From Chitinophagaceae bacterium (lineage in GTDB: Bacteria > Bacteroidota > Bacteroidia > Chitinophagales > Chitinophagaceae), in contig JADKKA010000018.1 of NCBI GenBank assembly GCA_016720745.1, positions 1,302,001 to 1,366,000 of the forward strand: 64,000 nucleotides of DNA, written 5' to 3'. The notes beneath the pieces are model-generated. The model saw only the letters and a program-made list of their open reading frames with translations. It did not search any database and had not been told where the DNA came from. Position numbers and translations under genes: made by a program. This document shows positions 54,433-63,089 of this stretch, piece by piece (positions within the stretch are counted from its first letter, which is position 1; each line of letters begins with the position of its first letter).

Positions 54433-54482
54433 AAAACTGTCTCATTTGACGTAGCTTGTCGAAAGCTCAGTATGACAGTTTT
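54433..54482. repeat. 50-bp inverted-repeat-bounded element
   Basis: AAAACTGTC at 54433-54441 is the exact reverse complement of GACAGTTTT at 54474-54482. The interior has an AGCTT-GTCGA-AAGCT hairpin. Similar in its GTC-AT ... AT-GAC ends to 38317-38424. Confidence 0.65.
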
Positions 54483-54516
54483 CTAGCGCCACTCATTAAA
54501 GGGCTACTTGTATTAT

Positions 54517-55392
54517 TTAATCCAGATCCATATCAAAATCATCAGCTGTTTTCTCGATTTTGAATTTGGGATGTTTGTCCAGGAAAGAACGGTATTGCTG
54601 AACCACCTGATCACTTGCTTTTTTCCCATTGATCAGCAGTTCCCCGTTTTTATGCTGCAGGGTATAAGTCCCTTTTTTATCGATCAGCCCCGCTTTGTCG
54701 AGCCCGTCTACAAAAGTTTTGTATTCTTTGATCTCAGTCTTTGCTTTTTCTATTTCCACACGGGCATCGGCCAGTTCTTTTTCGATATTGGGCTTGATAT
54801 TTTTCAGTTCCTCCGTCATTTTCTTCAGGTCCTCCCCTAATTTTTTCATATCAATCTCCTGCACTTTTTTCAATTCCTCTTTCATCTTGTCCATGTCAAT
54901 TTTGGAGAGGGATAATTCTATTTCCTGCTGAATTTTTGCCAGATCCAGTTCTTTCATGGCCTTGTTGATTTCTTCCTGAATCTTTGCCATATCCACCTCT
55001 TTCAGTGACTCCGTGATCTCTGCTTTGATTTTATCAAAGTCAACTTTGGCCAATGAGGTTTTGATTTCTTTTTCGATAGCGGCCATATCGATATCCTTCA
55101 TGGCCTTTTCAATTTCCAGCTTCAGTTTGTTGCCATCCAGTTCCTTCATGGCTTCGGCAATTTCCCGGCTTGCTTTTTCCATTTCTTTGTCAAAATCCAT
55201 TCTCTCCATTTCATCCAGTACTTCATCCAGGTCCCGGACTTTTTTATCCCGGTCTGATTTTTTAGTCTTGGGTGTGGTGTCGTTTCCGCTTTGCTCGTAG
55301 CGGCCGCCTTGTTGTTGCTGGCCCCAGGATACCAGGCCAATGGTGAGCAAAATGGCAAAGGCGGCGAGCAGGAGCGGGCTGTGTTTTTTCAT
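54517..55392 (-). CDS. Envelope helical protein built from 16-residue repeats
   Basis: 291 residues from ATG 55392. One hydrophobic segment (LLLAAFAILLTIGLVSWG), a signal peptide or anchor, is followed by Gln/Gly linker. Residues about 60-180 hold roughly eight 16-residue units of the form DxxKIxxEIxxxLxxI, for example DMAKIQEEINKAMKEL and DLAKIQQEIELSLSKI, each starting with Asp. The C-terminal module (KKGTYTLQHKNGELLINGKK) resembles the tail of BlaR1/M56-associated Bacteroidota proteins. Function unknown. No M56 protease gene is adjacent. Confidence 0.8.
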   Translation of the reverse strand: MKKHSPLLLAAFAILLTIGLVSWGQQQQGGRYEQSGNDTTPKTKKSDRDKKVRDLDEVLDEMERMDFDKEMEKASREIAEAMKELDGNKLKLEIEKAMKDIDMAAIEKEIKTSLAKVDFDKIKAEITESLKEVDMAKIQEEINKAMKELDLAKIQQEIELSLSKIDMDKMKEELKKVQEIDMKKLGEDLKKMTEELKNIKPNIEKELADARVEIEKAKTEIKEYKTFVDGLDKAGLIDKKGTYTLQHKNGELLINGKKASDQVVQQYRSFLDKHPKFKIEKTADDFDMDLD

Positions 55393-55455
55393 GACTGCTT
55401 TCATACTTTCTTTTTTTTCAGTTTAAGGTTTTGTTTTCCACGAAATACTTCGTAT

Positions 55456-55488
55456 CAAATATACGATTGAGTTCGTATTTTGTTACAA
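55456..55488 (-). promoter_or_regulatory. Promoter of the 16-residue-repeat protein
   Basis: On the minus strand TTG (55488-55486), 22 nt, then TATATTTG (55463-55456). One nt longer spacing than usual. The leader is about 60 nt. Confidence 0.55.
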
Positions 55489-55533
55489 CAATCCTGACTA
55501 CTGGAAAAATTTAACAATTAGGCCCCTGGCGGA

Positions 55534-56817
55534 TTAGTTTCTCCGGAAAGCCCAGCGCAGCATTTCTTTCCAGCTGGTTTTTTTGCCATACATCAGGATA
55601 CCGGTGCGGTAAATCTTGGCAGCAAACCAGGTGGTGAAAATAAATCCTGCGATCAGCAGTCCCATACTCAATGCCAGTTGCCAAACAGGCACCGTACCCG
55701 GAACACCATAAGGAATCCGGGCCATCATTACGATAGGAGAGCTGAGCGGGATGATACTACCCCAGACTGCAATGGGTCCGGTAGGATCATTAACAGCGGT
55801 GGTCATGAGTACAATGGAAATAATCACGAGCATGGTTACCGGGAAGCTCAGTGACTGCGCCTCTCTTACATCTTCATTGATGGCACTGCCGATGGCACCA
55901 TAAATGGAAGCGTAGAAAAAGAACCCTCCCAGGAAATAGAAGGCAAAACAGAAAAGGGTCAGTGGTAAATTAACACTGGTAAAGATGGTTTGAATACTTC
56001 CCACAATCTGGTTAGCGGCACCGCCGCCACCGGAACCGGTGAGATTAGCGGTTACATTATATATGACAAATACAAAGGCAATCCATAGCAGGAACTGGGT
56101 CAGTGCCACCAGTCCGATCCCGATGATCTTTCCCAGCATCATCTGAAAAGGTTTTACCGAGGATACAATGATCTCAGCAATCCGGTTGGTTTTTTCTTCC
56201 ATCACACCCATCATCACCTGTGATCCGTAAATCAGGATGATAAAATAGATCAGGAAGCCGCAGGCCATACCAATTCCGCTGGATAAGCCGGCATCCATTT
56301 TTTCGTCATTCTCATTTACAGCTTTTACCTGGATCCGGTTCAGGGCAAGAATCTCTCTCTTACCGGCATCAATTCCCAGGTTTTCATTTTTCACTTCGTC
56401 CCAGATCCGGTTCACCTTGGTCTGTACGGCCGATTCAACAGCAGCTCCGTATGATTTATTGGCTTTGAGCACCAGGTTGTTTGGCGCAGCCGTATCCCAT
56501 TTCATGGCAGGAATGATCAGCATAGCATCATATCCTGATGCATCATAGTCGTAGGATTTACCAGCTGTTGTTTTTACCAGGTCCATGATAGAGCTTTGAT
56601 CTGCCTGGTTTTGCAGATTGATTTTTTGGCTGGTAAAGAACCCGGAGGAATCCAGTACTGCAATCTTCAGTTGCTGTCTTGATTTTTCCGCGATATACCC
56701 GGTACCAAATATCAGTAACAGGTAAAGAATCGGAAAAAGCAGGGTACCGATGATAAAGGTTTTTTTACGAACCCTTGTCATGTATTCTCTTTTGATGATC
56801 AGGATAGTCTTACGCAT
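55534..56817 (-). CDS. ABC-2 transporter permease, NatB-like
   Basis: 427 residues. One helix near the N-terminus (FIIGTLLFPILYLLLIFGTG), a large extracytoplasmic domain of about 150 residues, then five or six helices (IGMACGFLIYFIILIYGSQVMM; TMLVIISIVLMTTAV). This is the layout of NatB-type ABC-2 permeases. The gene starts 21 bp after the ATPase gene on the same strand; together they probably form an exporter. Substrate unknown (Na+ in the Bacillus namesake). Confidence 0.9.
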   Translation of the reverse strand: MRKTILIIKREYMTRVRKKTFIIGTLLFPILYLLLIFGTGYIAEKSRQQLKIAVLDSSGFFTSQKINLQNQADQSSIMDLVKTTAGKSYDYDASGYDAMLIIPAMKWDTAAPNNLVLKANKSYGAAVESAVQTKVNRIWDEVKNENLGIDAGKREILALNRIQVKAVNENDEKMDAGLSSGIGMACGFLIYFIILIYGSQVMMGVMEEKTNRIAEIIVSSVKPFQMMLGKIIGIGLVALTQFLLWIAFVFVIYNVTANLTGSGGGGAANQIVGSIQTIFTSVNLPLTLFCFAFYFLGGFFFYASIYGAIGSAINEDVREAQSLSFPVTMLVIISIVLMTTAVNDPTGPIAVWGSIIPLSSPIVMMARIPYGVPGTVPVWQLALSMGLLIAGFIFTTWFAAKIYRTGILMYGKKTSWKEMLRWAFRRN

Positions 56818-56838
56818 ATGAAGGAGTTGATAGTTCGG

Positions 56839-57768
56839 TTAAATGGATTGAAACTGACGGGCTGCCGGACTGCTTTCCACCAGCCGTATAAAAATATCAT
56901 TCAGGGTAGGCAGTATTTCCTGGAAGGAATGAATGGCCACATGATGGGAAATCAGGTACTGTAATACATCGTTAGGTGTCTTGCCTTCCTGGATTCTTAC
57001 AATCGCATCGGCTTTGCCGGTATTCAGTATTTCAAATGGGGCATTGCCATTCAGAGCGGGGATCACTTCGGTGCTGCCGATGCGGAAAAGATTTTCCTTG
57101 AATTCCTGCTTGACCTGGGAAACAGTGCCATCGAGGATTTTTTTCCCTTTGTTCACCAGTACAATATGGTTACAGATTTCTTCCACCTGCTCCATCCGGT
57201 GAGTACTGAAAATGATGGTCGCCCCATTTTGGGCCAGCTTAAAAATTTCATCCTTGATCAGGTTACTGTTCACCGGATCCAATCCGCTGAAAGGTTCATC
57301 CAGAATGACCAGTTTGGGCTGGTGAAGGATGGTGGTAACAAACTGTAGTTTCTGACTCATCCCTTTTGAGAGGTCTTCCACTTTTTTATTCCACCAGGAT
57401 TCCATTTCAAATTTCACAAACCATTCCTTGATCCTCGCCTGCGCATCACTGCGGCTAAGTCCTTTGAGCTGGGCCAGGTACATGGTTTGCTCTCCGATCT
57501 TCATTTTCTTATACAGCCCTCTTTCTTCCGGCATATAGCCGATATGGCCCACATCATTAACCGGGTCAAATTTTTTCCCGTCAAAAATGATCTGTCCTTC
57601 ATCCGGGTAAAAAATACCGGTAATCATCCGGATCAGGGTGGTTTTGCCGGCACCATTGGGCCCGAGCAGGCCAAAAATCTGACCTTTTTCTACAGTCAGA
57701 CTAATATCGTCTACGGCTTTCTGGGAGGCGAAATACTTTTTAAGCTGTTGGAGTTCAAGTAGTGGCAT
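56839..57768 (-). CDS. ABC transporter ATP-binding protein, NatA-like
   Basis: 309 residues. Walker A GPNGAGKTTLIRM, signature DLSKGMSQKLQFV, Walker B LVILDEPFSGLDPV, and H-loop IIFSTHRMEQVEEI. The C-terminal extension of about 90 residues (DUF4162-like) with EFKENLFRIGSTEV is typical of the NatA group. Preceded on the minus strand by a TAACTTTG -7 element. Confidence 0.94.
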   Translation of the reverse strand: MPLLELQQLKKYFASQKAVDDISLTVEKGQIFGLLGPNGAGKTTLIRMITGIFYPDEGQIIFDGKKFDPVNDVGHIGYMPEERGLYKKMKIGEQTMYLAQLKGLSRSDAQARIKEWFVKFEMESWWNKKVEDLSKGMSQKLQFVTTILHQPKLVILDEPFSGLDPVNSNLIKDEIFKLAQNGATIIFSTHRMEQVEEICNHIVLVNKGKKILDGTVSQVKQEFKENLFRIGSTEVIPALNGNAPFEILNTGKADAIVRIQEGKTPNDVLQYLISHHVAIHSFQEILPTLNDIFIRLVESSPAARQFQSI

Positions 57769-57785
57769 ACTGCAGATTTGAAAGG

Positions 57786-57793
57786 CAAAGTTA
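57786..57793 (-). promoter_or_regulatory. -7 element of the natAB-like operon
   Basis: Minus-strand TAACTTTG, consensus match, 17 nt upstream of ATG 57768. No -33 TTTG seen. Confidence 0.5.
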
Positions 57794-58022
57794 CCTGCCG
57801 GATTGTAATTGGTGGAAAAATACGGTGAACTGCACTGGAAAGGGGGTCAACTGCCCCTGATACGGGTGAAAGCCTTCGGGATTGGGTGAAAATGCTGTTT
57901 TATGGTCCTAAAGCGGGTTTTCAATTGAAAATTAGTTTCTAAGGGTAAACTCGTAAAAAACCTAAGTGTTTTTTCATGAGCTTCTAAGTGACTTTACTAT
58001 TTCAAAACGTGAAAACCGATAC

Positions 58023-58030
58023 TACATTTG
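58023..58030 (+). promoter_or_regulatory. -7 element of the T9SS cargo gene at 58050
   Basis: TACATTTG matches the consensus, 19 nt before ATG 58050. No clear -33 element. Confidence 0.5.
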
Positions 58031-58049
58031 TCGTAGAAATCTGTACTTC

Positions 58050-59585
58050 ATGAAAAATTACTCCGTAATCCGCCTAATGGCATGCCTGGTATTTTGCCCT
58101 GTTGTTTTAACGGCACAGGTAGCAATTAACTCCGTTTCAACAGTAACTACCCTTTCTGTATCCGGTGGTAACCATGCTGCAACAGTTACATCCCATTCCG
58201 GCAGTGTGAACACGGTTTCTCCTTCTACCAATTATAATGTAGCATATAACAATAACGGGAATATCGGTATCACCAGTTTTGCTTACTCCGGAAAGTCTTA
58301 TGTACGGTACGACTATTTTGATACGGTGATCATTCGCCGGGTGGCCAATGCCTCACTGGCCAGTAATGGCAATAAACAGCATATCTATTGTCAGGGAAAT
58401 GCTGCCGTTGATAATACCACCCATAACATGCTTTTTCCGGTTGCTTTCCCCCAGGTTGCCAATCATGCTTATATGGAAAGAGTGATGAAAGAAGGCATGG
58501 TGAACAGGGGCAGTGACAATGTATTTAATAATGATGCCAGCTCTGATCTTACTTTTAATAATATTGAAAGGGTTGATTTTGTTTACCAGTCTGGTATGGC
58601 AACCATCTATCCTACTTCTGCCGGTTTTCTGATTGCTGAAAGAGGTGGCAACGATGCTTTCAAAATTGCCGCGATCACTGCTGTGGATGTAAATGGTAAT
58701 CCTACTTCATTCGGATCGGTTCTTACCGTTAATACTACAGCCTATGGTGCAGCCATTGCCACATTACCCAGCTATGTGATGAGAAAAGATGTTTCAGACA
58801 ATGCACTTCGTCCTTTTTCACTGGTTCCTGCCCAGGCCATCAAGTCAGTCTTTATCAGGTTGAGTGATTTGGGAATCACTACGCTTCAAAAAGTATATGG
58901 ATATGCACTGATGGGTGCGGATGTAACAGCGACAACCAGTGCACAGGTGCTGGATTATACCAACAATACTTATTACCCTACCAATACCACCAGTGCAACG
59001 GGTGGTATGGACCTGGCTTCAGCTCCTGGTATTTTTCATACGGATCTTGTTTTATCTGTTCATTTTCTCGATATGAAAGGACAATCCAAAAACGGAACAC
59101 AGGTGCTCGCCTGGAAAGATGAAGATTACCGTGCTGTTCGGGAATACCAGGTAGAAAAATCACTGGATGGAGAACATTTTGAAAAGATCGGAATGGTGGA
59201 TCCTGCCAGTGCATCCGGTGTATACCAGTTTACCGACAAACAGTTTACTGCCACTGCCTGGTACCGGATAAGGGTTGTGAACCTTATCGGTGGTTTTTAT
59301 AACTCCGATACCTATTTTGCCCGCAGCACCAAAACAACAGCTGACCTCAGTGTATTCCCCAATCCGGCTACTGATTACCTCACTGTTTCTCTCAGCGGCG
59401 ATGCACAGCAGGCCACCCGTATCAGTATTTATAGTACGGATGGCCGGGAGCAGGCCAGCTGGTCGGCCGGAACCAACAGCCGTCAATACCGTATCGGATT
59501 GCAGCAGTTACCCCGCGGACAATATTTTGTAAGAATCACAACCGGTGAGCAGGTGATAGCCAACAAGCAATTTATAAAGATGTAA
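58050..59585 (+). CDS. Secreted protein with T9SS sorting domain
   Basis: 511 residues from ATG 58050 (signal peptide LMACLVFCPVVLTAQ). A beta-rich region of about 330 residues (YRYDYFDTVIIRRVANASLA-like; SSDLTFNNIERVDFVYQSG) of unknown fold is followed by a fibronectin-like segment (TQVLAWKDEDYRAVREYQVE) and a sorting domain (LSVFPNPATDYLTVSL; LPRGQYFVRITTGEQ; FIKM). Exported by the T9SS. The frame extends upstream to 57966 but that sequence covers the promoter. Its last 14 bp overlap the convergent oxidoreductase gene. Confidence 0.87.
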   Translation: MKNYSVIRLMACLVFCPVVLTAQVAINSVSTVTTLSVSGGNHAATVTSHSGSVNTVSPSTNYNVAYNNNGNIGITSFAYSGKSYVRYDYFDTVIIRRVANASLASNGNKQHIYCQGNAAVDNTTHNMLFPVAFPQVANHAYMERVMKEGMVNRGSDNVFNNDASSDLTFNNIERVDFVYQSGMATIYPTSAGFLIAERGGNDAFKIAAITAVDVNGNPTSFGSVLTVNTTAYGAAIATLPSYVMRKDVSDNALRPFSLVPAQAIKSVFIRLSDLGITTLQKVYGYALMGADVTATTSAQVLDYTNNTYYPTNTTSATGGMDLASAPGIFHTDLVLSVHFLDMKGQSKNGTQVLAWKDEDYRAVREYQVEKSLDGEHFEKIGMVDPASASGVYQFTDKQFTATAWYRIRVVNLIGGFYNSDTYFARSTKTTADLSVFPNPATDYLTVSLSGDAQQATRISIYSTDGREQASWSAGTNSRQYRIGLQQLPRGQYFVRITTGEQVIANKQFIKM

Positions 59586-61158
59586 TTCCGGACAGTATGG
59601 CGGCCACTCTTTCCCCATCCATGGCGGCACTCACTATACCACCGGCATAACCGGCCCCTTCCCCGCAGGGATACAGGTTACTGATTTGCGGATGCGCTAA
59701 TGATTGCAGATCTCTGGGAATACGAACAGGAGAGGAGGTTCTTGATTCTGTTGCCACCACTACCGCTTCATTGGTATAGTATCCTTTCATCTTTTTTCCC
59801 TGCATCCGGAAACCTTCCTGCAGATGCTGATGAATGAAAGCCGGTAAAACTTTTTTCAGCGGCGTTGCTTTGATTCCCGGTATATAAGAACAATCCGGTA
59901 AGGAGGCCGACGATTTGTTTTCACAAAAGTCAACCAGTCTTTGTGCCGGTGCTATCAATTTACCACCGCCGGCTTCAAATGCCTGCTGTTCCACCAGCTG
60001 CTGAAAATACATCGCAGCCAACGGTCCATGCTGCCGGAAAATCTGCCAGTCTTTCTCTTCCACTGATACAACGATCCCGCTGTTGGCGTAGGGATTATTT
60101 CTTTTGGAAGGACTCCATCCATTCACCACTATTTCTCCGGGTGCTGTCGCGGCAGGGGCAATGATACCACCCGGGCACATACAAAAAGAAAATACACCCT
60201 TACCATTGACCTGGTTCACCCAGCTATAAGCGGCGGGAGGGAGAAGTGGATCGCGCTTCATCGCTGCTGCATGTACAACCGGTGCTAAATGATACTGACA
60301 ACCGTCGATTAATTCCTGCGGGTGCTCTACTCTTACGCCAAGTGCAAAGGGTTTGGCTTCGATGAGAATTTGCTGCTGCTGCAGCATTTCAAAAATATCT
60401 CTGGCGGAGTGACCGGTAGCAAGGATCACGGCATCTCCATTGATCTGATCACCATCCGCTGTTTTTACGGCGCGGATTTTATTTTTTTCCAGGATGAAAC
60501 CGGTCAGTTTTTTTTCAAAATAAATCAACCCGCCACTGGCAATGATCTGCCGGCGCATGGCACTAATGATATGGGGCAGTTTGTTGGTGCCGATATGCGG
60601 ATGGGCTTCATATAAAATTTTTTCTTCTGCCCCGAAATGAACAAATAAACTCAGGATCCGGCCGATATCACCTCTTTTGCTGCTGCGGGTATATAATTTA
60701 CCATCACTATACGTACCGGCACCACCTTCTCCAAAACAATAATTGCTGTCGGGGTTCACAATCCCTTCCCGGTTCATGGCGGCGAGGTCCCTTCGGCGGG
60801 CCTGCACATCTTTTCCTCTTTCCAGAATCAACGGACGAATACCGGCTTCGATCAGCCGGAGAGCGGCAAACAAACCAGCCGGACCGGCACCGATCACCAG
60901 TACCGTTTTTGCAGCTTTTTGCACATCCCGGTATTGAAATGATTGTAATTGCCTGGGTATATATGGTTCATTGATATAAGCCAGCAGGCTTAACTGGACC
61001 CAGGCCTGCTTTCCACGGGCATCGAGCGACTGCCGGGTAATCGTATATCCACTAATGGCAGTTTCAGGAACAGCAGCCGAAGCGGCGATATAACGTTTAA
61101 CCGTTGATTCGTCGGCTGCTTCTGCCGGTTTGAGTTTTATAACAAGTGTTTGTTGCAT
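59572..61158 (-). CDS. FAD-dependent oxidoreductase (COG2509-like)
   Basis: 528 residues from ATG 61158. An N-terminal domain of about 90 residues precedes the dinucleotide loop TVLVIGAGPAGLFAALRLIEAG. Later motifs: YCFGEGGAGTYSDGKLYTR, GDAVILATGHSARDIFEML, GFVMCPGG-like FSFCMCPGGIIAPA, and the C-terminal FAD contact NLYPCGEGAGYAGGIVSAAM. This matches the uncharacterised FAD-dependent dehydrogenases of COG2509. An open frame extends upstream, but overlaps the leader of the 5'-nucleotidase genes on the other strand. Confidence 0.9.
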   Translation of the reverse strand: MQQTLVIKLKPAEAADESTVKRYIAASAAVPETAISGYTITRQSLDARGKQAWVQLSLLAYINEPYIPRQLQSFQYRDVQKAAKTVLVIGAGPAGLFAALRLIEAGIRPLILERGKDVQARRRDLAAMNREGIVNPDSNYCFGEGGAGTYSDGKLYTRSSKRGDIGRILSLFVHFGAEEKILYEAHPHIGTNKLPHIISAMRRQIIASGGLIYFEKKLTGFILEKNKIRAVKTADGDQINGDAVILATGHSARDIFEMLQQQQILIEAKPFALGVRVEHPQELIDGCQYHLAPVVHAAAMKRDPLLPPAAYSWVNQVNGKGVFSFCMCPGGIIAPAATAPGEIVVNGWSPSKRNNPYANSGIVVSVEEKDWQIFRQHGPLAAMYFQQLVEQQAFEAGGGKLIAPAQRLVDFCENKSSASLPDCSYIPGIKATPLKKVLPAFIHQHLQEGFRMQGKKMKGYYTNEAVVVATESRTSSPVRIPRDLQSLAHPQISNLYPCGEGAGYAGGIVSAAMDGERVAAILSGITSL

Positions 61159-61274
61159 GGCGAGGTATTTATCCTGCAATGGCTGTAAAGTTGCAAATAA
61201 AATCTGGTGATTTTGGTGGTTTATTTTTTTGCGGTGGCCATAAAAAAATGATACCTTCAAAGCACCACCAAAGT

Positions 61275-62027
61275 ATGAGAAAGAATCCGTCGGCCATATT
61301 GATAGCCCTGCTATTACTAATTGCAGGATATTCCTGTAATACCAGTTATCAGACTGCTGCACTACAATACAAATCCTATCGCATTTCGGATGGCCAGCAA
61401 AAAGATTCCTCCTTACTGAAATTCTTACAGCCTTATGGGGAGCAGGTCAACAGCACCATGAATGAAGTCATTGGTGTGGCCGCAATTAGTCTGGATAAAG
61501 TACAACCGGAATGCACCCTTGGTAATTTTATGGTAGATGCATTTATGGCCATGGCATCGGAAAAATATAATACCAAAGTGGATGGGGCGCTGGTAAATTT
61601 TGGCGGGATGCGTTTAACCCAATTGCCCAAAGGAAATATCACAACCGGGAAAATATTTGAGCTGATGCCTTTTGACAACCTGCTCCTGTTGCAGAAAATG
61701 AAAGGTGCTGTTCTGCAACAATTACTGGATCTGGCTGCCGCCAAGGGGGGATGGCCACTGGCAGGAATCACCATGCAGATCCGGGATAAGAAAGCGGTCA
61801 ATATTAAAGTAGGTGGTCAACCCCTTGATCCCAATGCCACTTATACCATTGCCAATTCAGATTTCATCGCTAATGGCGGTGATAATGCCGATATGCTTCG
61901 TCCGATCCCGCAGATTACCAACGGATACCTGATGCGGGATGCCATCATTGATTATATCAAGAAGCAAAAAGCCGCAGGAAAGGAAATCAGTTCAACCATC
62001 GAAAACCGGGTGACCAATGCACAGTAG
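61275..62027 (+). CDS. 5'-nucleotidase C-terminal domain lipoprotein (split UshA, part 1)
   Basis: 250 residues from ATG 61275 with signal peptide II (LLLLIAGYSC lipobox). It has the substrate-binding domain of 5'-nucleotidases: TLGNFMVDAFMAMA, NFGGMRLTQLPKGNIT, FELMPFDNLLLLQKMKG and DFIANGGDNADM with the adenine-stacking loop. The catalytic domain is missing but encoded by the next gene, whose ATG lies 10 bp inside this gene's 3' end. So one enzyme appears to be made as two polypeptides, with the C-terminal half translated first. Confidence 0.9.
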   Translation: MRKNPSAILIALLLLIAGYSCNTSYQTAALQYKSYRISDGQQKDSSLLKFLQPYGEQVNSTMNEVIGVAAISLDKVQPECTLGNFMVDAFMAMASEKYNTKVDGALVNFGGMRLTQLPKGNITTGKIFELMPFDNLLLLQKMKGAVLQQLLDLAAAKGGWPLAGITMQIRDKKAVNIKVGGQPLDPNATYTIANSDFIANGGDNADMLRPIPQITNGYLMRDAIIDYIKKQKAAGKEISSTIENRVTNAQ

Positions 62028-62952
62028 AAAAAGTTTTCTCAGAAAGGCCGCTATGTCGGCTGGTGCCGTTCTGGCCGGACCCAGATTGGTAGAAGCCGCT
62101 GAATATATAAGCCCCTACCGGTTGACCATTTTACATACCAATGATACGCATAGCCGGCTGGAACCCTTTCCCATGGATGGGGGCAGGAACCAGGGTTTGG
62201 GAGGTATTGCAGGCCGGTCAAGCCTGATTCAAAAAATCCGGGCAGAAGAAGAACAGGTATTATTACTGGATGCCGGTGATATCTTTCAGGGAACACCCTA
62301 TTTTAATATTTATAAAGGAGAACCCGAGATCAAGTCCATGACTGCCATGCAATATGATGCCTGTACGATCGGGAATCATGATTTTGATGCAGGAATGGAA
62401 AACCTGGCAACACAACTCACCCGGCATGCGAGCTTTCCTATGCTGGTAGCCAATTATGATTTTACCGGAACCGCAATGGAAGGAAAAACACAACCTTATA
62501 AAGTATTCAAAAAAGGCAAACTGAGGATTGGTGTTTTTGGTGTAAGTATTGAAGGAAGAGGATTGATTCCTGATACTTTATTCGGTGCCACCAAATACCT
62601 GGATCCCGTGCAAAAAGCCAATGAAACTGCTGATCAGTTAAAACGGTTGGAAAACTGCGATATGGTAATCTGTTTATCGCACCTGGGTAATAAATATACG
62701 GATGGAAAAGTGAGTGATGAAGTGCTGGCTAAGGAATCATCGGATATTGACCTGATCATTGGTGGTCATACCCATACCTTTTTAGATGAACCACTGAAAT
62801 ATACTAATAAAAACGGGAATGATGTGATCGTGAACCAGGTAGGTTTTGCGGGTATTATTTTAGGACGTCTGGATTTTGAATTTTCCAAATTTTCCGGTAA
62901 AAAATTGGTGAAAAATCACAATCTTTCTGTTTCACAAAAATCAGCTGGTTAA
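62017..62952 (+). CDS. 5'-nucleotidase metallophosphoesterase domain, Tat-type signal (split UshA, part 2)
   Basis: 311 residues. N-terminus SRKSFLRKAAMSAGAVLAG looks like a twin-arginine type signal (Arg-Lys variant) followed by a hydrophobic stretch. Di-metal motifs in order: LHTNDTHSRLEP (Asp, His), LLDAGDIFQGTP (Asp), TIGNHDFDAG (Asn-His) and IIGGHTHTF (His). Hydrolyses nucleotides or related phosphoesters in the periplasm. Overlaps the preceding gene by 11 bp, indicating translational coupling. Confidence 0.93.
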   Translation: MHSRKSFLRKAAMSAGAVLAGPRLVEAAEYISPYRLTILHTNDTHSRLEPFPMDGGRNQGLGGIAGRSSLIQKIRAEEEQVLLLDAGDIFQGTPYFNIYKGEPEIKSMTAMQYDACTIGNHDFDAGMENLATQLTRHASFPMLVANYDFTGTAMEGKTQPYKVFKKGKLRIGVFGVSIEGRGLIPDTLFGATKYLDPVQKANETADQLKRLENCDMVICLSHLGNKYTDGKVSDEVLAKESSDIDLIIGGHTHTFLDEPLKYTNKNGNDVIVNQVGFAGIILGRLDFEFSKFSGKKLVKNHNLSVSQKSAG

Positions 62953-63089
62953 AAATTTTTTTTTATAAAAGAAATGGTGATATTCGCCCTCCTGTCCAAT
63001 TTTTTTTATTGACATTGTGTGAGAATTTTTTTTGGACGGTTAAGCAAGAACAACTATAGTTAACCCGACATAAACTGCTTACTAATCTG
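62953..63089. other. AT-rich leader upstream of dnaA
   Basis: 137 bp with long T and A runs. No TTATNCACA DnaA box was found on either strand. A TTGACA occurs at about 63010, but this phylum does not normally use that -35. No reliable promoter or origin can be called. Confidence 0.5.

Noticed and set aside
61275..62952. Frameshifted single 5'-nucleotidase pseudogene
   Set aside because: Domain order is reversed relative to UshA, and each part has its own signal sequence, so a frameshift cannot explain it.
63005..63030. TTGACA -35 promoter for dnaA
   Set aside because: Bacteroidota housekeeping sigma uses TTTG/TAnnTTTG; no matching -7 lies at the right distance.
62953..63089. Replication origin next to dnaA
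   Set aside because: No DnaA boxes and no cluster of 9-mers were found upstream of dnaA; the downstream side is outside the window.
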